A stretch of DNA of 18,626 nucleotides from assembly GCA_964463485.1 (NCBI GenBank), contig CAYXDO010000198.1:1-18626 (forward strand), in the 5' to 3' direction. Below are positions 7,957 to 16,125 of the stretch, piece after piece. The position numbers were made by a program, and so were the translations under genes. This stretch comes from CAYXDO01 sp964463485 (lineage in GTDB: Bacteria; Myxococcota; Kuafuiibacteriia; Kuafuiibacteriales; Kuafuiibacteriaceae). Each line of letters opens with the position of its first letter. Positions within the stretch are counted from its first letter, which is position 1. The notes beneath the pieces are model-generated. The model did no database searches, was not told where the DNA came from, and was given only the letters and a program-made list of their open reading frames with translations.

Positions 7957-9372
7957 TTACCTGTACCTATCTGCATCGAGCCCCCGACGACGCAGCCAGC
8001 GATAGACCTGGGTTCGGTGCGTTCCGAGGATCTCGGCCACCTTGGAGACATTGCCGTTGGCCGAGCGCAACGCGTCTTCGAGCACGGGAAGCTCTGGGGC
8101 ACGAATGTCCTCGCCGAAGGGGTCCAAAGAGGCTGGGTTCTCGGCCGAGATGAGTGGTTGCTTGCGAGCTCTCGAGCTGGCCTCCCCTCGGTCTCTAATG
8201 CGTCCTTGGAGCTGCTCGGGGAGCAAGTGGAGATCTAGAGGCGTTCCGGGCGGAGCCATCGACGCGACGCGACGCGCGAGCTTTGCGAGCTCCCGAACGT
8301 TCATAGGCCAGGAGTGCAGGAGTAGCGCCTCCGCGAGCTCTGGAGTGCTCTGGAAGGCCGCTGCTCCAGATGCCTCGGCTTCCAACCGAAGAAAGTGCTT
8401 CCACAGGACGAGGATGTCCGAGCGCCGCTCGGACAGCGACGGAATGTGCAACACCCAGTCACCGAGTCGAGCGTACAGGTCCTTCCGAAAGCTCGCCGCT
8501 TCGAGATCTACATGAGTCGCTGCGATCACCCTCGTGTCGACGCTCAACGGCTGTCCGCCGATCGGCTGAATCGACCCGTCCTCCAGCGCCCTCAAGAGTT
8601 TGGCTTGAAGCGGCAGCGGCAAGTCTCCCACCTCGTCGAGAAAGAGAGTACCGCCGTGGGCCTCGACGAAGAGTCCGTCGCGATCGCCGGTCGCTCCCGT
8701 GAACGCGCCCTTTCGGTGCCCAAACAGCTCGGCCTCGGCGATCTCCGGTGGAATGGCCGCGCAGTTCACGGGCACCCACCCACCGGAACGCGCCGCACAC
8801 AGACGGTGAATCGCCCGCGCCGCAACTTCCTTGCCGGTGCCGGTCGCGCCGAGGAGCAGCACCGAGCCACGCGCGTTCGCGGCCGTGTGAAGGGAGGCTC
8901 GAAGTCGGCGCGCGGCGAAGGAAACACCGACGACCTCGTGGGCTGCGCGGTCGTCCGCATGCCCTGCAGCCGGCAAGGAGTCTGGGTCCGGCTCTTGGTC
9001 GACGACCATGAGTGTGTCCCCGACCGAAATCACCGTGCCTGAGAGTAAGGCGTGCGCTTCTCGCGAGGCCTCCCCGTCGACGAAGGTGCCATTCCGCGTG
9101 CCGAGATCGCACGCGAGGAGCTCGTGCGGTGCGCTCCCGGCGCGAATCTCGAAGTGCTCGCGCGACATGCGAGGGTCGGCGATCGCGCCCGCACCCAGTC
9201 CTTCGCGGCCCAACACGACGCGAGCCCCATCGAGGTCGAAACAGCGACCCACCGAAGCCTCGTCAGGGCTGTAGACGACGCGCAGGACGCGTTTTCGGGG
9301 AGCAACCGGAGGGAGGTTGCGCCTCCGAAGAGTCTCATCGAATCGAGGCAGCTCACTCATTTTGTCACTCAT
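7957..9372 (-). CDS. FHA-domain sigma-54-dependent transcriptional activator (enhancer-binding protein)
   Basis: This 471-residue activator opens sigma-54 RNA polymerase promoters by ATP hydrolysis. Its sensory domain is an FHA (residues about 28-127) with the phosphothreonine-binding residues intact: GRE around R56, MSREHF (S70, R71, H73) and GTRNGTF (N94). The AAA+ module has Walker A GATGTGKE (175-182), the sigma-54 contact loop GAFTGA (222-227), Walker B LFLDEVGD (243-250) and a C-terminal RRSDI/WPMNVREL segment. A Fis-type helix-turn-helix lies at about 438-463 (NVSKVAEILGTHRTQVYRWL). The start is fixed by an ATGA overlap with the kinase stop codon, so the two proteins are translationally coupled. 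The natural reading is that the kinase next door phosphorylates a protein read by the FHA domain, or that the activator itself is regulated by the kinase. Target promoters were not found in the window. Confidence 0.96.
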   Translation of the reverse strand: MSDKMSELPRFDETLRRRNLPPVAPRKRVLRVVYSPDEASVGRCFDLDGARVVLGREGLGAGAIADPRMSREHFEIRAGSAPHELLACDLGTRNGTFVDGEASREAHALLSGTVISVGDTLMVVDQEPDPDSLPAAGHADDRAAHEVVGVSFAARRLRASLHTAANARGSVLLLGATGTGKEVAARAIHRLCAARSGGWVPVNCAAIPPEIAEAELFGHRKGAFTGATGDRDGLFVEAHGGTLFLDEVGDLPLPLQAKLLRALEDGSIQPIGGQPLSVDTRVIAATHVDLEAASFRKDLYARLGDWVLHIPSLSERRSDILVLWKHFLRLEAEASGAAAFQSTPELAEALLLHSWPMNVRELAKLARRVASMAPPGTPLDLHLLPEQLQGRIRDRGEASSRARKQPLISAENPASLDPFGEDIRAPELPVLEDALRSANGNVSKVAEILGTHRTQVYRWLRRRGLDADRYR

Positions 9373-11105
9373 GCCCCGACCTCGAAGCTGACCGTTGAAA
9401 AACGAGAGCCCGCAAACGACACGAACTTGGGTCGCAGGTCCAGCACACAGGTTCGCAGAGCCTCCGGCGCGCCCTCCGAGGCGTTCACAGACATGACGCG
9501 CCCCTCTGGGGCGACGACGAAGTGAATGGTCACCCGCGCCCCCGAGCCGCTCTGCTCGTAGCAAACTGCGAGGTCAGGCTCGATCGAGAGGAGGCTCTTT
9601 TTGGCCTCCTCGAGTGGAAGGCCCCCGATCACGCGCACTCCGGTCACCCGCGCTCGAGTCGAAGATCGAGGAGTGGCGACCTCCCCGGTCGAGGTGGGAG
9701 GCTCAGCCGGCCTTGGCCGGAGCCCTTCCGGCAATCTCGCGAAGCTCGGTGGAACCTCCGCGGGTGCCGTAAGATGCGCCGCGGGCCGCGCAACGCTCGC
9801 CTCCACCTCAGCGCGCTCCGTCTTCTTCGCCTTCGAATCTTCAGTGGACTCCGAGCCTCGCACCAAGGGCGCCGTACTCAGTGGAGACGTGGCCGGGGCG
9901 TGAGCGACCGACCTCACGCCGAAGGCGACCGCGAGGAGCGCGAGGAGCGATGCGAGCGCCCACGGGCGATCATGCCTGTAACGCACAGTGGTCTCGAGGT
10001 GCAGCGGGCCTAGTCCGTCGGAACGCTCCATGGGAGGGGCTCGTCGAGTCATACTCACCTGCGCCAACTCCACGGTTGGCGGCGACGCGAACATCGGCCC
10101 GGTCGGAGCGAACTCCGACTCGAGCGCGTCGCGCAGCTCCGCCGCGGATGCGAAGCGCTCCTCCGCGCGCTTTCGCAAACAACGGCCGATGAGCTTCTCG
10201 AGAGCGGCACCGCGGCCATCCGTGTCCGGCATGAGCACACAAGGAGCCGGAGACTCGTAGAGGTGTTTGTGAATCAGCTCGGGCACGGTCGTGGCTGCGA
10301 AGGGTGACTTGCCCGTGAGCATCTGGAACATCACGACGCCGAGCGCGTAGAGGTCCGCAGCAGGCCCGATGTCTCCGTACTGGCTCGACCAGAGCTCGGG
10401 CGCCATGTAGAGCGGCGTCCCGCAAAAGCCGCCCGGCGAGGTCAGCGACTGATTTGCTCCAAGGAGCTTCACGAGCCCAAAGTCGAGGACTTTGGCGTGC
10501 TCGCTTCCCGGAGGTCCACCCTCCACCATGATGTTCGACGGCTTGATATCACGGTGTACGATGCCTCGTGAGTGCGCCTCCTCGAGCGAGCGGCACACTT
10601 GCTTCGCGAGATCGACCAAACGAGACGTTTGAAGCGGTGCCTCCGACTTGATGATTTGATCGAGCGAGCGGCCAAAGAGGAGCTCCATCGCGATGAATAG
10701 CCCGCCGCCTGGCAGCTCGCCCCGCTCGTACACCGAGATCGTGTGCGGAGAGTGGAGCTGCGCGCAACTCATGGCCTCGCGGCGAAAACGCTCGATGGAC
10801 TCAGGATCGCGCACCTCCGGACCGGACAGCACCTTCACAGCTACCTCCCGATCCAGCGAGGCTTGGTACGCTCGGTAGACCGTGCCCATCGCACCCGCCC
10901 CAATCAGATTCAAAATCAGAAAGCCCGATCCCGGGCTGTCTGTCGAGCCGCCGGCGATCACACCAAAGAGCGGGTCGCCCTGCCCGAGCTCGAGCAGGCG
11001 CGTCCCATCCGACGGGCATCGCCCGATCGCCTCACGAGTTTGCATCGAGCAGCGGGGACAGACTTTCATCGACCCATCGAGGTCGAGCTGCCGCTTCCCA
11101 CTCAT
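9369..11105 (-). CDS. transmembrane Ser/Thr protein kinase with zinc-ribbon and AgmX/TonB-like C-terminal domain
   Basis: This 578-residue Hanks-type kinase carries a short zinc-ribbon at the N-terminus (C16PRC19, then C30PSDG). The kinase domain spans about 62-330 with all key residues: glycine loop GAGAMGTVY, VAVK Lys91, Glu110, HRDIKPSN (Asp186, Asn191), DFG 208-210, and the GTPLYMAPE segment, so it should be active. A single transmembrane helix lies at about 381-399. A Pro/Ala/Glu-rich linker follows. The last about 90 residues resemble the AgmX/PglI (TonB-C-like) domain: VTGVRVIGGL, a CYEQ motif, VTIHFVVAPEGRV and a second Cys before the end. That places an extracytoplasmic domain behind a cytoplasmic kinase. 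ATGA overlaps on both sides fix start and stop in the operon. The likely partner is the FHA activator encoded directly downstream. Confidence 0.96.
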   Translation of the reverse strand: MSGKRQLDLDGSMKVCPRCSMQTREAIGRCPSDGTRLLELGQGDPLFGVIAGGSTDSPGSGFLILNLIGAGAMGTVYRAYQASLDREVAVKVLSGPEVRDPESIERFRREAMSCAQLHSPHTISVYERGELPGGGLFIAMELLFGRSLDQIIKSEAPLQTSRLVDLAKQVCRSLEEAHSRGIVHRDIKPSNIMVEGGPPGSEHAKVLDFGLVKLLGANQSLTSPGGFCGTPLYMAPELWSSQYGDIGPAADLYALGVVMFQMLTGKSPFAATTVPELIHKHLYESPAPCVLMPDTDGRGAALEKLIGRCLRKRAEERFASAAELRDALESEFAPTGPMFASPPTVELAQVSMTRRAPPMERSDGLGPLHLETTVRYRHDRPWALASLLALLAVAFGVRSVAHAPATSPLSTAPLVRGSESTEDSKAKKTERAEVEASVARPAAHLTAPAEVPPSFARLPEGLRPRPAEPPTSTGEVATPRSSTRARVTGVRVIGGLPLEEAKKSLLSIEPDLAVCYEQSGSGARVTIHFVVAPEGRVMSVNASEGAPEALRTCVLDLRPKFVSFAGSRFSTVSFEVGA

Positions 11106-13912
11106 TCCGCGATCCAGTGCAAATATCGGTCAAGGGCGAGGGCCCCCGAGTTGGACGAGGTGGTACCTAGGTCGCGCAGCCAGCTCGGGCCCGCCCGTCC
11201 GGAACGTTCGATCGCGGTGATCAACGCGACGGAGAGATCTCGGACACCTAGATCTCTGGCGCCTCGATCGCCTGGAGAAGGGACGCCCGCCGTAGCGAGG
11301 GCCAGTATCTCGGACTCTGCACCCGCGTCGAGACAAGCTGTGATTTGTTTTCCGAACTCACGCTCGTCGTCGTCGGCCAGAGCGGCCAGCGCCGCGTTCA
11401 GTCGAATAGGTATGACTGTCGCCTTGCTCGCGTGCGCGACGGCGCGTCCGTAGAGCTGCCTTGCCTCGGCGATCTCGCCTCTGACGAATTTCAGGTTGCC
11501 CAGGTCGTTCAACGCCGCCTCGTCGCCAGCGTCGGCCTCGAGCAATTCCCGAAGAAGTGACTCCGCCTTCTGCGCCAGGCCCACTCGCGCCTGAAAGAAC
11601 GCCTTGCGCCTGAGTCGGGATCGCTCCGTCCGCGATTCGGACCCTTTGCTCGAGCTCTCGAGCCTTCCGAGCTCGGCGCTCACCGCTTCGCTGCGACGCT
11701 CGTCGATGCCGTCCAGCTCCTGGGTCACCAGGGGCGCGAGCGCCGTGAAGTCGAAAGCTCGCGCGGACGAGCTCTCGACGAGGCTCAGCGCCGGATAACG
11801 CGTCCAGGATTTTCGCACGTCGATGATGCGGACCTTGTCATCTGCGTCTTTCCACCGTGCCCACTCATCGGAGCCGGCGAGCCACGCAAGAGAGAAGCTC
11901 TGACCGAGCCGCGTGGTCTCGAGCGGGATCCACAGGAGCCCGTCGTGGACGACGAGTCGCTCCCCGGAATTCGGCAGGTCGAGGAGGTGGGCAGCCTGGA
12001 CAGGGAGGCCCGTGCCCACCGCGACGAACACGTGCCCAGGGGTCGTCAGAAGAAGGGTTCGAAGACCGATCGCCTCGGCCGCAGCTGAATACAACACGGC
12101 CAAGTCGTCGCAGTCTCCCCCGTTTCGCGAGAGGGTCTGCTCGGGATACTGCAGGTAGTCGAGAGTGTCTGACTCGTTGCGTGGATCGGCGGTGTAGCCA
12201 ATCCCAAGCGAGCCGAGCCCACGAAACAACGCGACAGGTGTCCCCAGCGGATCCGTCCTACGAGTGCTCGCGACCTCTCGCGCAATCCTCCGCGCGAGCT
12301 CCTGAATCGTCGAGGCTTGCGGAGTCACGAACGCCGCGATCGAATCCGGCTCCGTCCAACTGAGTGCGTTCTTCGCGTACAGGACGACAGAGACTCCAAG
12401 AGTATGCCGAAATCGAAGGCCTTCCGAGTCATACTCGAGCTCGATCGCGACGATCACCGGGAGGTTCTCTTCGTGCGTCGAGACGGAGTCCCGATCGAGT
12501 ACGACCGCGACGGGGAGCTCTCGACGGTCGCCTGGAGCCATCGCACCGAAGCGTGTGGTGAGAGACTTCATGAATTTCGGAATTCTCACCGTCAAGGTCA
12601 GGTCGCGGAGTCCCTTCGAAGTCGAGACCTCCAACGACCCAACGGAACGACTCATGTAGGCGGCAAGCCTCGAGGGGAAGAGGTTCTCCACATCAGCCTT
12701 CAGCACCCTCAACGGCCGCGCAAGACTCTCGGACACGCTCGCGGGCCCGCCGAGTACCAAAGGGGCCGCCGCGAAGGGCTCCAGGCCGGCCGACAGGCGG
12801 GCCTCCAACGATTTCACGAGCTCCTTGCTCGACGCGCGCGCGCAAGCCGATAGACTCGCCGCCTCGCATCGCGCGTGCGTGCTCGCCAAGCGCACCCCCG
12901 CGGACGTCGCGACCAGGAAGTCGATCTCCAGCTCGGTGGAGCGCACGCGGTAGGATCCTTCCGTCACGAGGGCCCACCCGCTCTCCGGAAACCGATCCGA
13001 CGGAGCAATGCCAAGCGCCGACAACTCCACCGCGACCGCGCTCGACAGCGCCGCTTCGACCCACGGCGGTCCCGACTCCTCACCCACTCTCCGAAATGGC
13101 TTCGCCACGAACGAGAGCCCAGACGCGCGGGCCGCGGACCACTCCGCCTTGACCATCCGATCGGAATATCCGGTGACTACGACTCCGGAGCTCCTGGACT
13201 CGTCGATCGCCAAGGCCAGCCCTCGCGCGTCGATCGACGCCGCCGCGGATAACTTCGACACCCCTCGACTGATTTGGAGCACTCGCACGTCCCAGACGCC
13301 TTCGATCCGCCCGATGCCCGCGACCACTCGCTCTCCCGAAGCCGCATCCGGGACTCCGGTGACTTGAATCTCCAGGCGACCCGAGCCCTGCTTCAGAGCC
13401 TCGAGCAACTCCTTGCCAAGGACGACCGCAGCGGCGCGTGCAGCGTTCGCGGCCGCTTGCTCGCGGTCATGACCTATCCCTTCGCCCTGCGCTCGAAGAG
13501 AGGCCAAGATTCGCGCGGAATCCACCGCGATCAACCTGACCTCCACAGCCGCCGAATATCGGAGCACGGTGGAGGGAAGAATGTCGCTGGTGATTCGGGA
13601 GAGCCGACACACACCCGCCACGATTCGATCGGCGTCCAGAGTCGTGACGACTTCTGGAACAACACCGGAGATCAGCGTGCCGACGTCGGTTACTCTCCGC
13701 AGCTCCCGACTCTGTTTCTCGTCGACGAGCTCGAGCTTGGCGGCCAGCATGACCCTCATCAGCTCGGCCTCCGCGCTCGAAGACGAGCGCTTCGCGCCGT
13801 CGAGGCTCTCATCGAGAATGGCGACGAAACGCAACCCGGAGGAATCGGCGGCGACGGCGGGCTTCGGCATCGCAAGCGCCAGAACGAATGCGACCAATCG
13901 CTCGAGGCTCAT
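11102..13912 (-). CDS. large exported transglutaminase-like protein with TPR tail
   Basis: This 936-residue protein heads the kinase operon. Residues 1-22 are a Sec signal (MSLER, hydrophobic core, ending AVA-AD). Residues about 25-200 have a CsgG/FlgO-like flavour (LDADRIVAGVCRLSRI), and up to about 570 several beta-rich modules follow that I cannot name. The transglutaminase-like core carries GGDCDDLAVLYSAAAEAIGL with Cys601, then TPGHVFVAV with His627 and a candidate third residue at Asp657, so the cysteine protease/transglutaminase-like triad appears intact. Residues about 767-850 look like TPR repeats. The stop overlaps the kinase start (ATGA). No strong Shine-Dalgarno is seen at ATG 13912. 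A 54-bp in-frame segment (residues 73-90) is duplicated at 17087-17140. Its function is probably periplasmic peptide cleavage or crosslinking, or ligand sensing for the kinase; this is inference from operon structure. Confidence 0.9.
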   Translation of the reverse strand: MSLERLVAFVLALAMPKPAVAADSSGLRFVAILDESLDGAKRSSSSAEAELMRVMLAAKLELVDEKQSRELRRVTDVGTLISGVVPEVVTTLDADRIVAGVCRLSRITSDILPSTVLRYSAAVEVRLIAVDSARILASLRAQGEGIGHDREQAAANAARAAAVVLGKELLEALKQGSGRLEIQVTGVPDAASGERVVAGIGRIEGVWDVRVLQISRGVSKLSAAASIDARGLALAIDESRSSGVVVTGYSDRMVKAEWSAARASGLSFVAKPFRRVGEESGPPWVEAALSSAVAVELSALGIAPSDRFPESGWALVTEGSYRVRSTELEIDFLVATSAGVRLASTHARCEAASLSACARASSKELVKSLEARLSAGLEPFAAAPLVLGGPASVSESLARPLRVLKADVENLFPSRLAAYMSRSVGSLEVSTSKGLRDLTLTVRIPKFMKSLTTRFGAMAPGDRRELPVAVVLDRDSVSTHEENLPVIVAIELEYDSEGLRFRHTLGVSVVLYAKNALSWTEPDSIAAFVTPQASTIQELARRIAREVASTRRTDPLGTPVALFRGLGSLGIGYTADPRNESDTLDYLQYPEQTLSRNGGDCDDLAVLYSAAAEAIGLRTLLLTTPGHVFVAVGTGLPVQAAHLLDLPNSGERLVVHDGLLWIPLETTRLGQSFSLAWLAGSDEWARWKDADDKVRIIDVRKSWTRYPALSLVESSSARAFDFTALAPLVTQELDGIDERRSEAVSAELGRLESSSKGSESRTERSRLRRKAFFQARVGLAQKAESLLRELLEADAGDEAALNDLGNLKFVRGEIAEARQLYGRAVAHASKATVIPIRLNAALAALADDDEREFGKQITACLDAGAESEILALATAGVPSPGDRGARDLGVRDLSVALITAIERSGRAGPSWLRDLGTTSSNSGALALDRYLHWIAE
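13643..13696 (-). repeat. 54-bp direct repeat, copy A (inside transglutaminase-like gene)
   Basis: The copy is identical to 17087-17140 at 52 of 54 positions, including a 44-base perfect run (13653-13696 against 17097-17140). Both copies have the same orientation. It comprises exactly 18 in-frame codons of the gene (residues 73-90). The only two differences would change Val to Ile and one synonymous third base. It contains the palindrome CCGACGTCGG. Confidence 0.97.
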
Positions 13913-13955
13913 GGTGAAAGCTTACGTCGGAATACCTCGACCATCGACGCGCAAT

Positions 13956-13975
13956 TTGACGCTCCCCGAGGTCAA
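13956..13975. promoter_or_regulatory. inverted repeat TTGAC-N10-GTCAA upstream of kinase operon
   Basis: A perfect 5-bp inverted repeat with a 10-bp spacer lies 44-63 bases before the first gene of the kinase operon, within a locally AT-richer patch. The geometry suits a dimeric regulator, and on the minus strand it also offers a TTGACC -35-like hexamer. I see no matching -10 box and no GG-N10-GC sigma-54 element, so this is only a candidate operator or promoter. Confidence 0.25.
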
Positions 13976-14052
13976 TTTCCCAAAAAATGGGCGCAGAGCA
14001 GGCTCTAGATCATTCTCGATCAAAATTCCCGAGGTTCGCCTCATCTATCCGC

Positions 14053-14304
14053 TCAGCGGACCGGATCGAGTCGAATCGCGCTCTCGGGGCACGCAGCGAC
14101 GCAAAGACCACACGCTTGGCAGTCCGCCGCCCTGGGGGCGTAGGCAGTACGCTGGCCGTGGACCCTACTCTTGATTCTTTGGAGGAAACTCAACCGGTCA
14201 TAGTCAGCTGAGTCGATCGTCCGAACCTCGAACACGTGATACGGACGGACGGCGACGCAGTCACCTTTTCCTTCGCATCGGCCGTGTTCGACGATCGGAA
14301 TCGT
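14053..14304 (-). pseudogene. small two-cluster [4Fe-4S] ferredoxin frame, likely degraded
   Basis: This is a reading frame of about 83 residues. The C-terminal half has a complete cluster motif, DCQACGLCVAACPESAI (CxxCxxCxxxCP). The N-terminal half reads RCEGKGDCVAVRPYHVFEVR, where relatives of this ferredoxin type have a Cys before the Pro, so one ligand of cluster I is Arg (codon CGT, one transition from TGT). The middle segment (LQRIKSRVHGQRTAY) is also typical. No ATG, GTG or TTG lies upstream in frame between the cluster I motif and the stop of the preceding gene. The best-placed start is an ACG at 14304, with AAGG about 10 bases upstream, which would be an ATG after one T-to-C change. 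The GTG at 14235 would delete cluster I. Either a pseudogene, a variant using a rare start, or a one-cluster remnant. Downstream of the O-antigen-ligase-like gene, same strand. Confidence 0.62.
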
Positions 14305-14328
14305 TCGAGAGTCGCCTTTCCCTGCGGG

Positions 14329-14373
14329 TGCGGTGAGAGTCGATCGAAGGATTCTTACGCGTCTTCGACCGCA
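14329..14373 (-). terminator. imperfect hairpin after O-antigen-ligase-like gene
   Basis: Nested complementary segments lie 16 bases beyond the stop of the membrane protein gene. The inner stem is TCGAAG-N13-CTTCGA and the outer stem TGCGG/CCGCA, with a one-sided bulge. There is no U-run, so intrinsic termination is doubtful; it may instead be an RNA structure before the ferredoxin frame. Confidence 0.2.
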
Positions 14374-14388
14374 CGGATTTCGCCGGCT

Positions 14389-16125
14389 TCATTCACCTCC
14401 GGCGCCCAGAGAGCGCAGTCGCGCGGCCGACTCCAGCGCCTTGATGCGATCGGCGATCGCTCTGTCGCGCGGTGACAGCTCGTGAGCCCTGCGTAGGAGT
14501 CGAGTCGCCAGGTCTAGCTCGGCGCCCGAGTCCAAAATCGCCAGCCCGAGCTGGTACTCGATCGACGCGTCCGTTCCTCCCGCGCACGGAGTCATCCAGG
14601 CCCGCCGAAGCTTCGCCGTTCGAGCTCGCTGCGACCCCACGCGGAGCTCCCGCGCGATCGCGTCCGCGTAATCACATCCAAACGGAGCCGATGCGACCGC
14701 CCGCTCGCAGATCGGGCGAACGAGCTCGAACCTCCCGCGAATCGACTCGCTCAAACAACGGGCAAAGGCCGAGTCATCGACGGCCACTTTCACCGACGTC
14801 GCGAAGAGTGCGATCGCCAGCCCGATCGCGATCCCGGCCGACAAGGCACGACTCCGGTGCTCGTGGCTTGGAGCGAGCTGATCATTGACCCCTGGAAGAA
14901 ACGGCCCGGCGGACCGGCCTCCTTCAATTGTCGCACTCTCGGAACGCGGCAGGAGCGTGCTCGCGAGCGCGACGACCCAAGCGCTGGCTCCGATTCGGTC
15001 AAAATTCAGGCAAAGGAATGCAACGTAACACAGCGCGCCAGCCGCAATGGAGTCGGAGGCGAAGTCCGGGGCTCGCGGAACCGACTGTCTCCTAGCCTCG
15101 ATCGCCCATACGAACAGGAACCCGAGTAACGCGAAGACTCCGAGCGCGCCGGCCGCGAGTGCGAACTCCAGCACGATATTGTGAGAATGGCGCTCGTAGG
15201 GCATCCCGGCGCGCCGTTCGAGGTCATACAGGTTCTCGAAGGCTCCGAAGCCGCGACCCGTCAGCGGCGCCGCCCGCCAACCGTGTACGGCAACTCTCGC
15301 AAAATCGAGTCGCTGTTCCAGAGTCATCGGCAGCCGCGGCCAGCTCGACGCGAGCTCCGCCCACCTCGCTCGGATGTGCGGTCCTAGTCCCACAGCCACC
15401 AACACGAACGCACCACAAGCCGTTGCGGCCACCGCAGCGCACTTCGACCCGAAGGCGTCTGCAGCACCGAGCCGCCTTACTCCTCGAGTCAGCAGGAGGC
15501 CCGAACCTAACCCAGCCAGGAGGAGCGGAGCGCGCCGGCCCGTCGAGGCGAGTCCGGCCAAAATCACGGCGAAGCCCACGATGGCGGCAACTCTTTCTGA
15601 TCGCGCCCGAGCCGACCAAATCAACGAGAGGGTCGTTGGCACCGCCGGAAGCAGAAAGCCCGCCAGAAACATGGGGTGGCTCAACGAGCCGGTCGGATCG
15701 CGGCCGGCGATGAGTTGAGCACCTGCCCAGCACGACTGGACCACTGCGCTCGCGGCATAGGCAGCCAACCAAAGCCGAGTCGAGCTAGGCGCTGGAATCG
15801 CTACCGCCAACAGAACGAGTGTGATCCAGCGGGCAGCGCCGGCCTGAGTTCCGTAGGAACCGAAGAGGGCGTGCTGAGGTGAGTCGGAGAAAGCCACGGA
15901 GGTTCCGAGGACGCCGACGAATCCCGCCGCAGCCGCCAAAAAACGCCGACTTGGCGCCGATGCGCGCATGCCGCTCGGCTCGCCGGTCTGGATCATCAGC
16001 GAAACGAGTGCGACAAACTGAACCAGCATCAGTCGAGGTGCTTCGTGTTGCTCCGAGAGCATCGGCACCGCAACGAACGGGAGCAGAACGAGGGTCAGGA
16101 GTGTCAGACACTCCCGGGCCTTCAC
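14389..16125 (-). CDS. O-antigen ligase/polymerase-like polytopic membrane protein with C-terminal helical tail
   Basis: This 578-residue protein has about ten hydrophobic helices and the layout of the Wzy/WaaL (O-antigen ligase) superfamily. The signature region lies at residues about 289-340: TGRGFGAFEN, then a RHSHNIVLEFALAAGALG segment in which the HxHN motif precedes a helix, as in the periplasmic loop of WaaL/Wzy proteins. Residues about 445-578 follow the last transmembrane helix with Ala/Arg-rich helices and one TPR-like pair (YQLGLAILDSG, LLRRAHELSPRD). The start is a GTG at 16125 inside a GTGA overlap with the stop of the Cys-rich lipoprotein gene; this removes a 56-residue N-terminal extension that would otherwise read through that gene. 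Likely role is transfer or polymerisation of a surface glycan. Substrate and acceptor cannot be told; no glycosyltransferases are nearby. Confidence 0.86.
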   Translation of the reverse strand: MKARECLTLLTLVLLPFVAVPMLSEQHEAPRLMLVQFVALVSLMIQTGEPSGMRASAPSRRFLAAAAGFVGVLGTSVAFSDSPQHALFGSYGTQAGAARWITLVLLAVAIPAPSSTRLWLAAYAASAVVQSCWAGAQLIAGRDPTGSLSHPMFLAGFLLPAVPTTLSLIWSARARSERVAAIVGFAVILAGLASTGRRAPLLLAGLGSGLLLTRGVRRLGAADAFGSKCAAVAATACGAFVLVAVGLGPHIRARWAELASSWPRLPMTLEQRLDFARVAVHGWRAAPLTGRGFGAFENLYDLERRAGMPYERHSHNIVLEFALAAGALGVFALLGFLFVWAIEARRQSVPRAPDFASDSIAAGALCYVAFLCLNFDRIGASAWVVALASTLLPRSESATIEGGRSAGPFLPGVNDQLAPSHEHRSRALSAGIAIGLAIALFATSVKVAVDDSAFARCLSESIRGRFELVRPICERAVASAPFGCDYADAIARELRVGSQRARTAKLRRAWMTPCAGGTDASIEYQLGLAILDSGAELDLATRLLRRAHELSPRDRAIADRIKALESAARLRSLGAGGE

